Source: CAYMUB01 sp964393545 (GTDB lineage Bacteria > Patescibacteriota > Microgenomatia > Daviesbacterales > UBA10151). Taken from it: DNA of 24,102 nt. Below are positions 14,186 through 20,965 of this stretch, piece by piece. The position numbers and the translations under genes were made by a program. The stretch is taken from NCBI GenBank assembly GCA_964393545.1, contig CAYMUB010000067.1, positions 1 through 24,102 on the forward strand. The letters are read 5' to 3'. Every line of letters begins with the position of its first letter. Position 1 is the first letter of the stretch. The notes below the pieces were generated by a model. That model saw only the letters and a program-made list of their open reading frames with translations. It was not told the origin of the DNA and searched no databases.

Positions 14186-14725
14186 CTATAGAGGGAAGTT
14201 TTCCGCAGCAACGGTCTCAACAAACCAAATAACTGATCCTTTTATAACATTGGTATATATTTTACTTGGAGAAACAGGAGCAATCCGCTCAAGAACTTTT
14301 CTAGGAACAAGAGCAGGACAGCCTGATTTGTCACCAGTCTCTTTAGGAATAAATCTTTGAAAAAGGAGGATGTGATCTCTTACATCTGGAGTAAAATCAA
14401 TTGAATATCGTTCATTTTCAAGTAAGGTTAAATTAAACCAATATGGATTAAAATAACCTCTATGATCTCGTAAGATGCCTGTTCTTTGAAAAAAAGTTCT
14501 TCCTCCAGCTTCCTTATCTCCAATTGCTAGACGAGCAAATAAGTCATTACTATTTATAATAGTATCTCCTAAGAGAGTTTGCTTCATATAAGCTGCCACA
14601 TCATTAGCGCGTTCTAAAATAGCTTCTTTATAATTAGGATCCCTTGTATCTGTTGGCAATATTTTAAAAGTTGATGCAGGCAACGGAGCAAATTCTACGC
14701 TATCCTTTGTTTGTACCATACCCAT
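14186..14725 (-). CDS. Hypothetical protein
   Basis: 179 residues from the ATG at 14725. No signal peptide or membrane segment and no recognised motif. It begins MGMVQTKDSVEFAPLPAS and has a helical middle (YKEAILERANDVAAYMKQTLLG, DLFARLAIGDKE) and a GYFNPYWFNLTLLENERYSIDF stretch. Upstream on the same strand lie TATAAT (14786-14781) and AAGGTGGTGAT, one base off a perfect ribosome site but about 30 bases from this ATG; it is better placed for an in-frame CTG at 14752, which would add LKKFKHLSL. The start is therefore uncertain. Confidence 0.6.
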   Translation of the reverse strand: MGMVQTKDSVEFAPLPASTFKILPTDTRDPNYKEAILERANDVAAYMKQTLLGDTIINSNDLFARLAIGDKEAGGRTFFQRTGILRDHRGYFNPYWFNLTLLENERYSIDFTPDVRDHILLFQRFIPKETGDKSGCPALVPRKVLERIAPVSPSKIYTNVIKGSVIWFVETVAAENFPL

Positions 14726-14780
14726 TAAACTTAAATGTTTAAATTTCTTCAGCTAAATCACCACCTTTCTTAAGTACCTG

Positions 14781-14786
14781 ATTATA
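14781..14786 (-). promoter_or_regulatory. Likely -10 box of the gene ending at 14186
   Basis: TATAAT on the minus strand about 55 bases before the ATG at 14725; it would give a leader carrying the AAGGTGGTGAT ribosome-site-like sequence at 14767-14757. Confidence 0.4.
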
Positions 14787-14825
14787 CCTAAGTGGTGGGA
14801 TTCGTTTTAGAACCTACTTAATAAT

Positions 14826-15182
14826 ATGGCTAATAATGATTTAAAGAAAATAAAGGAGCTTCTAGAAATAGTAAAACACAAAGTTGACAAGATGGAAGTA
14901 AGTAGGACAGGTCAATCAGCATCAATTCATTTAATGAAGGACCAACAGTCTGTAATGAATGAAAAGTTAGATGCTATTGGTAAAGACTTAGGAGAGGTAA
15001 AGGAAACTCAAGAAGGTCATACTAGAAGACTGGAAGCTTTAGCAGGAGACACAGAGCAATTACTTATGGATGTTAAAGGAATTAGGGATAAAGAAGGTAT
15101 GGCTCATTCAAGAAACAAAAGGGAAATAGATGAAATTAAAAGACCTGTAGGATTGCCTCTAATGCCTGATATTCCTGAATAG
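14826..15182 (+). CDS. Small coiled-coil protein
   Basis: 118 residues, almost all heptad-like and charged (NDLKKIKELLEIVKHKVDKM, then MNEKLDAIGKDLGEVKETQE and TRRLEALAGDTEQLLMDVKG), so a long parallel coiled coil is likely. The tail is Pro-rich (RPVGLPLMPDIPE). No membrane segment. Similar short coiled-coil proteins are common in CPR genomes, but no function is assigned. It is divergent from the gene at 14725 and lies 32 bases before the isoprenoid-synthase-like gene. Confidence 0.7.
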   Translation: MANNDLKKIKELLEIVKHKVDKMEVSRTGQSASIHLMKDQQSVMNEKLDAIGKDLGEVKETQEGHTRRLEALAGDTEQLLMDVKGIRDKEGMAHSRNKREIDEIKRPVGLPLMPDIPE

Positions 15183-15201
15183 CTTTAAACCAAATTTGGT
15201 A

Positions 15202-15207
15202 TATAAT
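15202..15207 (+). promoter_or_regulatory. -10 box of the synthase-like gene
   Basis: A perfect TATAAT ends 7 bases before a GTG start at 15215. The spacing equals that of the ATG genes, which supports GTG as the true start of a leaderless mRNA. Confidence 0.6.
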
Positions 15208-15214
15208 CGGGATC

Positions 15215-16030
15215 GTGAGCATAGCACTATTATCTGCCTTAGAAGCCTTAAGACTGCTAAGAAGAGACCCTGTTAAATACGCCAGAGGGGTTGGGGGAAT
15301 GTATCTTTTGTCTGTCAAGGGGTTGGAACTTGGCAGAGTTGCTAGAGCTTGTTTTTTCTTTTTTAGGAATATCGATGATGCTTTGGATGAAGATAGAAAA
15401 GATATTAAAAACCCGTTATCTCATGTTTTGAATTGCCGGAAACAAATTGCCTCAGGTAAGTTTAAGGATCAACCAAAAATTGTAAATCTGGCTAGGTTTG
15501 CCATTGAAAGACTGCAAAAAAAATCCAAAAAAGCAGATAACCCCAAACAAGATTTTTTAGATGAGATAGATGTAATTTTATTTGACTTTCAAAGAGCCAA
15601 AAAAAGAAAAGTGCTAAAAAAAAAGGAGCTAAAAAAATATTATCAAAATACTTTTTTTCCGGTAATAAATCTAATGTTAATTGGGTTAAATTCCAAACTT
15701 AGATCCAAGGATATTCCCCAACTTTCATTTTGCCAGGGAATAATTTATACCATCAGAGATCTTAAAACAGATTGGCAAAGAGGAATTATTAATATTCCCA
15801 AAGAGATTTTAAAAAAGGCAAAACTGACAGCAAAGAGTAATATTGATAAAATAAAAGATAGTCCAATAATTAAAAATTGGTTTAAAAAAGAAATGATCAA
15901 TTGTCAAAAGGATTTGGAAATTTTAGAAAAAAAATTAACCAAAAATAACGAAAGTTTAACTACCAAATTCTGTATGGGTCTTACTAGTCCCCTTTTTAAA
16001 TTAGGCAGGAAATATTTATTTGAAATATGA
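15215..16030 (+). CDS. Squalene/phytoene synthase-like protein
   Basis: 271 residues with a GTG start fixed by the TATAAT box 7 bases before it. Both Asp-rich motifs of head-to-head isoprenyl synthases are kept: ARACFFFFRNIDDALDED (D54...D58) and TIRDLKTDWQRGIINIPKE (D182...D186, with the conserved G-x-x-N-I-P). The family joins two prenyl diphosphates into phytoene or squalene. Here the C-terminal third is Lys-rich and diverged, so activity and substrate are uncertain. No other carotenoid, hopanoid or isoprenoid gene is in the window. Its TGA overlaps the start of the matrixin-like gene (ATGA), so the two are coupled. Confidence 0.85.
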   Translation: MSIALLSALEALRLLRRDPVKYARGVGGMYLLSVKGLELGRVARACFFFFRNIDDALDEDRKDIKNPLSHVLNCRKQIASGKFKDQPKIVNLARFAIERLQKKSKKADNPKQDFLDEIDVILFDFQRAKKRKVLKKKELKKYYQNTFFPVINLMLIGLNSKLRSKDIPQLSFCQGIIYTIRDLKTDWQRGIINIPKEILKKAKLTAKSNIDKIKDSPIIKNWFKKEMINCQKDLEILEKKLTKNNESLTTKFCMGLTSPLFKLGRKYLFEI

Positions 16031-16938
16031 AAAAAATTCTTATCTACACAATAATACTTACAATCCTTGTTACAGCCACTATCAGCTTTGGAATTTCTAA
16101 AAAGTCCTACTTTGACCATCTCTTAACTTATTCTGTTTGTGATAAACCTATTAGTTACAAACTAGATACAGTAGATCCTAAATTTAATTTATCAAGAGAT
16201 GGGTTTTTAGACGATGTTAATCAGGCTGCTCTTATTTGGAATAAAACTTTAAACAAGAATCTGTTTGTTTATGACCCAAAGGGATCTTTGAGTATTAATT
16301 TAATCTATGATGAAAGACAATCCCTAACAAGTAAAGTTAATCAATTGGAAGATACTGTTAAATCAAAACAACAAACCCTTAAGCCTGAAATTAGCCAGTA
16401 TCAAAAATCAGTTTCAGATTTTAAACAAAGGACAGCAGTCTTAAACAAGGAAATTGAATACTGGAATAGCAAAGATGGAGCTCCTTCTGAAGAATATAAA
16501 AAAATAATCCAAAAACAACAGGACCTAAAAGCTGACGCAGACCGGCTAAACGCTATGGCCAAGGATTTAAATATTTCAACAGGGGTTTATAACTCTGAGA
16601 TAAATCAGTTAAATCAAACAATTTCTTCTTTGGATAATGCTTTGCAAGAAAAGCCTGAGGAAGGGGTATTTAAGTATCCGGAAAATGTAATTGAAATTTA
16701 TTTTAATATCAACAGTCAGGAGTTAATTCACACCCTGGCTCATGAATTAGGTCATTCAATAGGACTGCAACACAGTAATAATTCTAAGGCAATTATGTAT
16801 TCCAAAACTAATCAATCCCTCACTCTATCTCCTGATGACATCACAGCTTTAGAAAAGCTATGCAGAAAACACAGTATCCTTGAACTTATTCAAACCTATC
16901 TTTCAAAAATTTTGAATCAATATCAATTTAAACTTTAA
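16027..16938 (+). CDS. Membrane-anchored matrixin-like zinc protease
   Basis: 303 residues. Residues 4-24 are a signal anchor (ILIYTIILTILVTATISFGI). The zincin motif HELGHSIGLQH (about 241-251) has the HExxHxxGxxH layout, followed by a Met turn (AIMYS) and LSPDDITALEKLC, as in matrixins (M10). Between the N-terminal matrixin-like part (ISYKLDTVDPKFNLSRDGFLDDVNQAALIWN) and the active site is a long inserted coiled coil (about 95-205) absent from simple matrixins. It acts outside the membrane; the substrate is unknown. It overlaps the upstream synthase-like gene by 4 bases. Confidence 0.9.
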   Translation: MKKILIYTIILTILVTATISFGISKKSYFDHLLTYSVCDKPISYKLDTVDPKFNLSRDGFLDDVNQAALIWNKTLNKNLFVYDPKGSLSINLIYDERQSLTSKVNQLEDTVKSKQQTLKPEISQYQKSVSDFKQRTAVLNKEIEYWNSKDGAPSEEYKKIIQKQQDLKADADRLNAMAKDLNISTGVYNSEINQLNQTISSLDNALQEKPEEGVFKYPENVIEIYFNINSQELIHTLAHELGHSIGLQHSNNSKAIMYSKTNQSLTLSPDDITALEKLCRKHSILELIQTYLSKILNQYQFKL

Positions 16939-16992
16939 CAGAACCCACCCCTTGCTTTAAGAAAGAAAGAATTAACTTGTGCGAGTATATGA

Positions 16993-17115
16993 CATCGCCC
17001 GAACATATTTTACCAAGATTTATCCTTTAGTGACAGAATTGGGCTTATTCCTGATTACGTCAAAAATAATGGTTACAGGAAATACAGTGAAGAAAATTCT
17101 AAATTAAGTGTTCTG
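16993..17115 (+). pseudogene. Possible remnant of a MerR-type regulator
   Basis: The gap 16939-17326 has no intact gene. One frame here reads DRIGLIPDYVKNNGYRKYSEENSKLSVL, which resembles the part of MerR regulators after the first helix-turn-helix (a GLIPP...GYRxYxEED pattern). The start of the domain is missing and the frame then runs into a palindromic element. Evidence is one short match, so treat it as tentative. Confidence 0.3.
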
Positions 17116-17123
17116 TATTGTTT

Positions 17124-17205
17124 CGTCATTGCGGGGAGGGAGTCTTCGACCGACGTGGCAATCTCCCACGGTGGAAGATTGCTTCGCTAATCGCTCGCAA
17201 TGACG
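17124..17205. repeat. 82-bp nested palindromic element (CGTCATTGCG type)
   Basis: The ends CGTCATTGCG (17124-17133) and CGCAATGACG (17196-17205) are perfect inverted repeats. Inside, bases 17158-17169 and 17171-17182 (GCAATCTCCCAC and GTGGAAGATTGC) pair in 11 of 12 positions. Elements with CGTCATTGCGAGCGAAGC-like ends are widespread dispersed repeats in many bacteria. It fills most of the intergenic gap and is much richer in GC than its surroundings. Confidence 0.75.
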
Positions 17206-17314
17206 TATTGGATTGGAAGTATGAAAGGTGACATTTTAATCTGACGAAGGGATGACGTTTCTAAATTAAACTAAGAATATTATAAAAACAGTTGCACCAT
17301 TCTATCCTTAGTTC

Positions 17315-17320
17315 TATACT
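17315..17320 (+). promoter_or_regulatory. -10 box of the gene at 17327
   Basis: TATACT ends 6 bases before the ATG at 17327; TTGCAC at 17292-17297 is a weak -35 candidate at 17-base spacing. Confidence 0.55.
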
Positions 17321-17326
17321 TATTCC

Positions 17327-18616
17327 ATGGATAATCTGTCTAATGATCCACCAAACGCTGGAAATAGTATACCTCCGCCTTTTGGAGCTAACTTTAACCC
17401 ACACACAAATCCCGTAGACCCAAACAATCCTTACCAAACTTCATCTCAACCCCCTCAAGATCCATCACTTCCTCAAGCTCCGCTTATTTCTGAACCCCTA
17501 AATCTCCCTAACAATGAGCCTAATGATATTAAACATGATCATTATTCCCAAGTAGCTCAACACAAACCAAGAGATGCACAAGGTCACTTTGTTCCTTCTG
17601 AACATCCAACAAATCCTAATCCTATCCCTGATGTTCAGGGGCAAGCTCCGTTTAATCCTCCTCCCAACCCTGTACCGAATGGTACGGGGCTCCCTCCAAT
17701 AATAGAAATAAATCAAAATACTAAACCAACTGACAAGAAAGATCCTCCTTTATTTGGATTCTTTCTCACTAATCCCGTAACTTACTTAAGAGCATTTTTA
17801 AGCAAACTCCTCAAAAGACAAATGATTACCTTAAAGATTCCGGTCCTGGCACTAATTGTCATAATGGCAGGAGTGGGTGGTGGACTGGGAGGTTTTGGAA
17901 TAGGGTTTAAATCAGGTATAGACTATGGCTTGGGTAAACTATTTCCTAACTTCTCACCCATATTCCACAGAAGTATCACTGCCCAGGGAATAATCCAGAA
18001 ATCATCCAAAGGATATTACTTAGAGGCAAATGATAAAAATAAAACCATGTGGACTCTTAACCCTGCCTCAAGCAATGTTAAGCTTGCAGATTACATTAAC
18101 CTGAAAGTTCAAATTAAGGGTAACTTAACCCCAACCCCAAATTTAATAGATGTTTCAGAAGTTATCTCATTTGATCCCAATCCCACACCTAGCCCTGCTT
18201 CCCAAACTTCCCCTAATCTCCCTAATTCCCCCAATCTCTCCAATCCTGCACCGTCTGGTGCGGGACTCCCTAAACTATACCCAAGCCTTACCTGGGAAGT
18301 AACTCAAAGTAAGACTTTACTCTTTACCTCAGCCCCGATTGAATCGGGGTCAGGCAAAAGAAGAATAGAACAGGAAGGAGTATATCTTGAATCCTCCCAA
18401 GTAACAGAATTCCCACAAGATTTTATAAATTACTATATAAATCAACTTACAAACTTAGGCTTTAAACAAACTCTAAATGCTTCTGAACCAAATGGAACTA
18501 CCATCACTTATTCTAAAGATGATCTATTCTTAACTTTTGGTGTTAAAAATATCTACTCAGGTTCGGGAGATAATAAAAAGGTTGTTGGGTATAAAGCATA
18601 CATAGAACATAACTAA
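17327..18616 (+). CDS. Pro/Asn-rich membrane protein with two extracytoplasmic domains
   Basis: 429 residues. Residues 1-140 are disordered and rich in Pro, Asn and Gln. A hydrophobic segment at about 168-196 (IPVLALIVIMAGVGGG...) spans the membrane. About 210-285 looks like an OB-like beta domain (GIIQKSSKGYYLEAND...VQIKGNLTPTPNLIDVSEVI). After a Pro/Ser linker, about 320-429 resembles a domain in which FPQDFINYYINQLTNLGFKQ is followed by TTITYSKDDLFLTFGV. No enzyme motif is visible. The coding region contains three GC-rich palindromes, two of them in linkers. Promoter evidence supports the start. Confidence 0.75.
   Translation: MDNLSNDPPNAGNSIPPPFGANFNPHTNPVDPNNPYQTSSQPPQDPSLPQAPLISEPLNLPNNEPNDIKHDHYSQVAQHKPRDAQGHFVPSEHPTNPNPIPDVQGQAPFNPPPNPVPNGTGLPPIIEINQNTKPTDKKDPPLFGFFLTNPVTYLRAFLSKLLKRQMITLKIPVLALIVIMAGVGGGLGGFGIGFKSGIDYGLGKLFPNFSPIFHRSITAQGIIQKSSKGYYLEANDKNKTMWTLNPASSNVKLADYINLKVQIKGNLTPTPNLIDVSEVISFDPNPTPSPASQTSPNLPNSPNLSNPAPSGAGLPKLYPSLTWEVTQSKTLLFTSAPIESGSGKRRIEQEGVYLESSQVTEFPQDFINYYINQLTNLGFKQTLNASEPNGTTITYSKDDLFLTFGVKNIYSGSGDNKKVVGYKAYIEHN
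17668..17689. repeat. Palindromic mini-element, copy A, inside the gene at 17327
   Basis: CCCTGTACC pairs with GGTACGGGG around a GAAT loop (9 bp with one G-T pair). It encodes PVPNGTG in the linker before the membrane segment and is followed by CTCCCT, as in copy B. Confidence 0.65.
18244..18265. repeat. Palindromic mini-element, copy B, inside the gene at 17327
   Basis: TCCTGCACC pairs with GGTGCGGGA around a GTCT loop. Compared with copy A, two stem positions change on both sides at once (T-A to C-G and C-G to T-A), so pairing is kept. It encodes PAPSGAG in the second linker. Confidence 0.65.
18333..18349. repeat. Third GC-rich palindrome inside the gene at 17327
   Basis: CCCCGATTGAATCGGGG has a perfect 7-bp stem and a 3-base loop. 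It encodes APIESG and lies 68 bases after copy B. Confidence 0.6.
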
Positions 18617-18652
18617 ATATTAGCTAAATAAGTTTATATAGAATTATGTTAT

Positions 18653-19309
18653 CTACTCTGTTAGAAAATATTGTCTTTCTTCAGCTTCAGCTATACCTTT
18701 TGATTCTTCTAAAAACCTAATAAGATCTTGAAGCTCATAAGTAGTTGCAGGAATAAGCTCAGGTGGGTAATTACGAATCATTCTGAAAGCTTTTTCCATT
18801 CTGTCTTTATCAGTTTCTGTATGTGCTTCAACAGGAAACTTAAAAATTATCCATTTTCCTACCTCATATCTTGAATAGTCAGATGTATTAAATGCTCGTG
18901 TTCGAAGGGTTAACCCCCCATGACCAACTCGAAATTCTCCATATGTATCAACACCTTCTACTACCAATGGTGACTTAAGCCTAAGTCGAATTTGATCTTT
19001 ACCAACTACGACATTTACATGTTTTTCTACATCAGCCTTTGCAGAAGGATATTGGTATTGGAGTACTGTTTGTATGGATGTAGGAACATCAAGCCAAGGA
19101 CAATTCCTTAAAAATAATGCTGTATGTGGATCAAAAAACTCAGGGCTATCTTCAAAAACAGGTCCATATTCAGCTGGAATAATGGTATGCACAAAATGTT
19201 TTCTCTCAATAGTTTCCAGAAGACCTGTTCTATATCCAATTAGCCATATACCAAAAGTATCTATTCCTGTAATCCTTCTAGCAGGATCTTGCTCGGGTTG
19301 ACCTGACAT
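18653..19309 (-). CDS. Hypothetical protein
   Basis: 218 residues, no signal peptide and no membrane segment. I recognise no family. The middle is beta-like (KHVNVVVGKDQIRLRLKSPLVVEGVDTYGEFRVGHGGLTLRTR), the C-terminus helical (YELQDLIRFLEESKGIAEAEERQYF). It is rich in Arg and Glu, like the genes at 12010 and 14186, and the three may be lineage-specific proteins. The ATG at 19309 is supported by TATAAT 6 bases upstream. Confidence 0.65.
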   Translation of the reverse strand: MSGQPEQDPARRITGIDTFGIWLIGYRTGLLETIERKHFVHTIIPAEYGPVFEDSPEFFDPHTALFLRNCPWLDVPTSIQTVLQYQYPSAKADVEKHVNVVVGKDQIRLRLKSPLVVEGVDTYGEFRVGHGGLTLRTRAFNTSDYSRYEVGKWIIFKFPVEAHTETDKDRMEKAFRMIRNYPPELIPATTYELQDLIRFLEESKGIAEAEERQYFLTE

Positions 19310-19315
19310 TCGGCA

Positions 19316-19321
19316 ATTATA
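19316..19321 (-). promoter_or_regulatory. -10 box of the gene at 19309
   Basis: A perfect TATAAT on the minus strand ends 6 bases before the ATG at 19309. Confidence 0.6.
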
Positions 19322-19328
19322 TCATATT

Positions 19329-19637
19329 TTATGCCTCAAAGAATTTTTTACTAGGTTTGCTTACTTTTATTGGAGGAGGGAACATATTCTCATTGCTCTT
19401 CTTTAATTTAGCATACTCATCAACACTCATTACGTTTTCCTGAAGAGTTTTAACTAATTTTAAAACACAAATTACTAGCATAATTAGGATGGGGGATACT
19501 AACAAAGCTGATAAAAGTTTACTATCTGTATAAATACCTGATGCTACAATAAACCCCATCATAAACCCAGCCACAACAAAGAATATAATATCCTTAGTGC
19601 AAAAAACTTCTTTACCCTTAATTGTCAGTGAGATCAT
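19329..19637 (-). CDS. Small two-helix membrane protein
   Basis: 102 residues. Two hydrophobic segments, about 18-37 (IIFFVVAGFMMGFIVASG) and 43-66 (LLSALLVSPILIMLVICVLKL), form a hairpin in the membrane, followed by a polar C-terminal tail rich in Lys, Ser and Pro. No family is recognised. It has its own -10 box 8 bases before the ATG and is divergent from the 38-residue frame at 19695. Confidence 0.65.
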   Translation of the reverse strand: MISLTIKGKEVFCTKDIIFFVVAGFMMGFIVASGIYTDSKLLSALLVSPILIMLVICVLKLVKTLQENVMSVDEYAKLKKSNENMFPPPIKVSKPSKKFFEA

Positions 19638-19645
19638 TTAAGATT

Positions 19646-19651
19646 AATATA
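19646..19651 (-). promoter_or_regulatory. -10 box of the gene at 19637
   Basis: TATATT on the minus strand ends 8 bases before the ATG at 19637. Confidence 0.5.
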
Positions 19652-19677
19652 ACAAAGATTTGTGATAAATCAAAATA

Positions 19678-19683
19678 TATAAT
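19678..19683 (+). promoter_or_regulatory. -10 box in front of the 38-residue frame
   Basis: A perfect TATAAT ends 11 bases before the ATG at 19695, divergent from the promoter at 19646-19651. Confidence 0.45.
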
Positions 19684-19694
19684 AGACTAAAATT

Positions 19695-19811
19695 ATGGGT
19701 AAACTCATTACAGTTTCAGAGAATCTACTTCAAGATATTCTCCCTCATGTTAAAAATACACCCTTAGAGAACAAGATAAATGATTTATATGAAAAAACTA
19801 AAAAAGATTGA
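19695..19811 (+). CDS. Possible 38-residue protein upstream of the KilA-N remnant
   Basis: ATG at 19695 to TGA at 19811 encodes MGKLITVSENLLQDILPHVK and then a helical, charged tail ending in YEKTKKD. It overlaps the KilA-N frame by 32 bases in another register. A perfect TATAAT sits 11 bases before it, the spacing seen for real genes here. It could be a small protein, a leader peptide, or a truncated gene. No homology is recognised. Confidence 0.4.
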   Translation: MGKLITVSENLLQDILPHVKNTPLENKINDLYEKTKKD

Positions 19812-20064
19812 GGTTAAAGGCTTAACAATTATCACTTTTGAAAAAAATGCCTTTGATTTTATATCACTGACAGATATTGCTAAATATAAAGATCGTGAGC
19901 GGACTAATTACATTGTCCAAAACTGGATGCGCACAAGAAGTACTGTTGAATTTCTGGGGCTGTGGGAGAAATTGCATAATCAAAATTTTAACAGCATCGA
20001 ATTCGATGCCTTTAGAAATGAATCAGGTTCCAAATGCACTCCCTACTTGGCAGTCCTAGTTTGA
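19780..20064 (+). pseudogene. Truncated KilA-N domain protein
   Basis: The first 80 residues match the start of KilA-N (phage-type DNA-binding) proteins: KGLTIITFEKNAFDFISLTDIAKYKDRERTNYIVQNWMRTR, then TVEFLGLWEKLHNQNF-SIEFDAFRNESGS. Intact members continue with a NxFTLSPKxW segment and run to about 250 residues. Here a frame change after GS gives 12 unrelated residues and a stop at 20064; the next frame reads NALPTWQS and then stops, so the rest has decayed. Such genes mark phage and mobile islands. It stands at the left border of the defence-like operon. Confidence 0.7.
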
Positions 20065-20152
20065 AACAATTGAAATAAATAACTTCCAAATTTTGCTTCC
20101 TAGTATCTTAAAATGAAGTTTCAAGCTAGTTTATAAGCTTCCTTTTTTGCTA

Positions 20153-20178
20153 TAGCACTGAGTGCAATCGAAGTGCTA
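20153..20178. repeat. Hairpin upstream of radC
   Basis: TAGCACT (20153-20159) and AGTGCTA (20172-20178) form a perfect 7-bp stem with a 12-base loop. There is no T run. The gap 20065-20256 holds no gene that I can support. Confidence 0.4.
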
Positions 20179-20223
20179 AAATTGACCTTAGGCGTTTATG
20201 CCGAAAATAAAGGTAATAACAAA

Positions 20224-20247
20224 AAAACACTTATTGTGTTTTAATAT
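20224..20247 (+). promoter_or_regulatory. Candidate operator and -10 box of the radC operon
   Basis: AAAACAC (20224-20230) and GTGTTTT (20236-20242) form a perfect 7-bp inverted repeat. The last base of the right arm is the first T of TAATAT (20242-20247), a -10 candidate that ends 9 bases before the ATG at 20257. A repressor here would control the four-gene operon. Confidence 0.4.
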
Positions 20248-20256
20248 AGCAAGAAA

Positions 20257-20961
20257 ATGGATACTCCAAAAATTGATAGGCCAGTAGAAAGCCACAAAGG
20301 CGTTGGTCATAGAGGAAGGTTGAGACTTAGGTTTTTACAGGGAGGCCTCGATGCATTTCTTGATTATGAAATTGTGGAGTTGCTTTTAACCTTGGGGACT
20401 CCTCGCAAAGATTGCAAGGATATGGCGAAAGCGGCAATTAAACGCTTTGGAGGATTGCGAGGCGTACTTGATGCTTCTCTTGATGATCTGCAAAAAATTG
20501 AAGGTATTGGTCCTTCTAACGCTTTTGGTATAAAACTTTTTCAGGCAATATCTGAGCGCTACGCAAAAGAACAAATACCAGATCAAATTATATTTGATTC
20601 GTCAAAAGCAGTAGCTGAATTTTTACAAAAATCTATAGGTCGGGAAAAGAAAGAACACTTCGTTATGTTATCTCTGGACTCGCGGAATAATTTAATAAAA
20701 GACACTAATATATCGGTGGGTTCTCTTAATGCAAGCATTGTTCACCCGCGAGAAGTTTTTAAAGAGGCAATACAGTCTTCTGCTGCACAAATAATAATTG
20801 CTCACAATCATCCTTCTGAAAATCCTGACGCTTCGCCGGAAGATGTCGCGCTCACAAAACGATTGGGAGAAGCCGCAAAAATCATTGGTATTGAGCTTCT
20901 TGATCACATTATTGTTACTAAAGATAAATTTTCTAGCTTTAAAGAACAAGGCTTATTATAA
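20257..20961 (+). CDS. radC: RadC family protein (JAB/MPN domain)
   Basis: 234 residues, full length. Residues 15-105 are the N-terminal helical part with a helix-hairpin-helix-like IEGIGPSNA (81-89). Residues 110-234 are the JAB/MPN domain with the metal-site pattern H183-x-H185-x10-D196 in HNHPSENPDASPED and LLDHIIVT near the end. The usual G after HNHPS is E here. RadC proteins are common in mobile and defence islands; a role in recombinational repair is not well proved. It is first in a four-gene operon with a 4-base gap to the next gene. CGN Arg codons are frequent (CGC, CGA, CGG), unlike genes at 876-9171, suggesting transfer. Confidence 0.95.
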   Translation: MDTPKIDRPVESHKGVGHRGRLRLRFLQGGLDAFLDYEIVELLLTLGTPRKDCKDMAKAAIKRFGGLRGVLDASLDDLQKIEGIGPSNAFGIKLFQAISERYAKEQIPDQIIFDSSKAVAEFLQKSIGREKKEHFVMLSLDSRNNLIKDTNISVGSLNASIVHPREVFKEAIQSSAAQIIIAHNHPSENPDASPEDVALTKRLGEAAKIIGIELLDHIIVTKDKFSSFKEQGLL

Positions 20962-20965
20962 ATTT

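Noticed and set aside
17100..17210. CRISPR array or RNA gene in the gap before 17327
   Set aside because: The repeats are inverted and nested rather than direct with unique spacers, and no tRNA-like cloverleaf forms.
20798..20965. N-terminal extension of the MazG-like protein
   Set aside because: These 56 codons lie inside radC in another frame and have no family match; the domain begins at the ATG at 20966.
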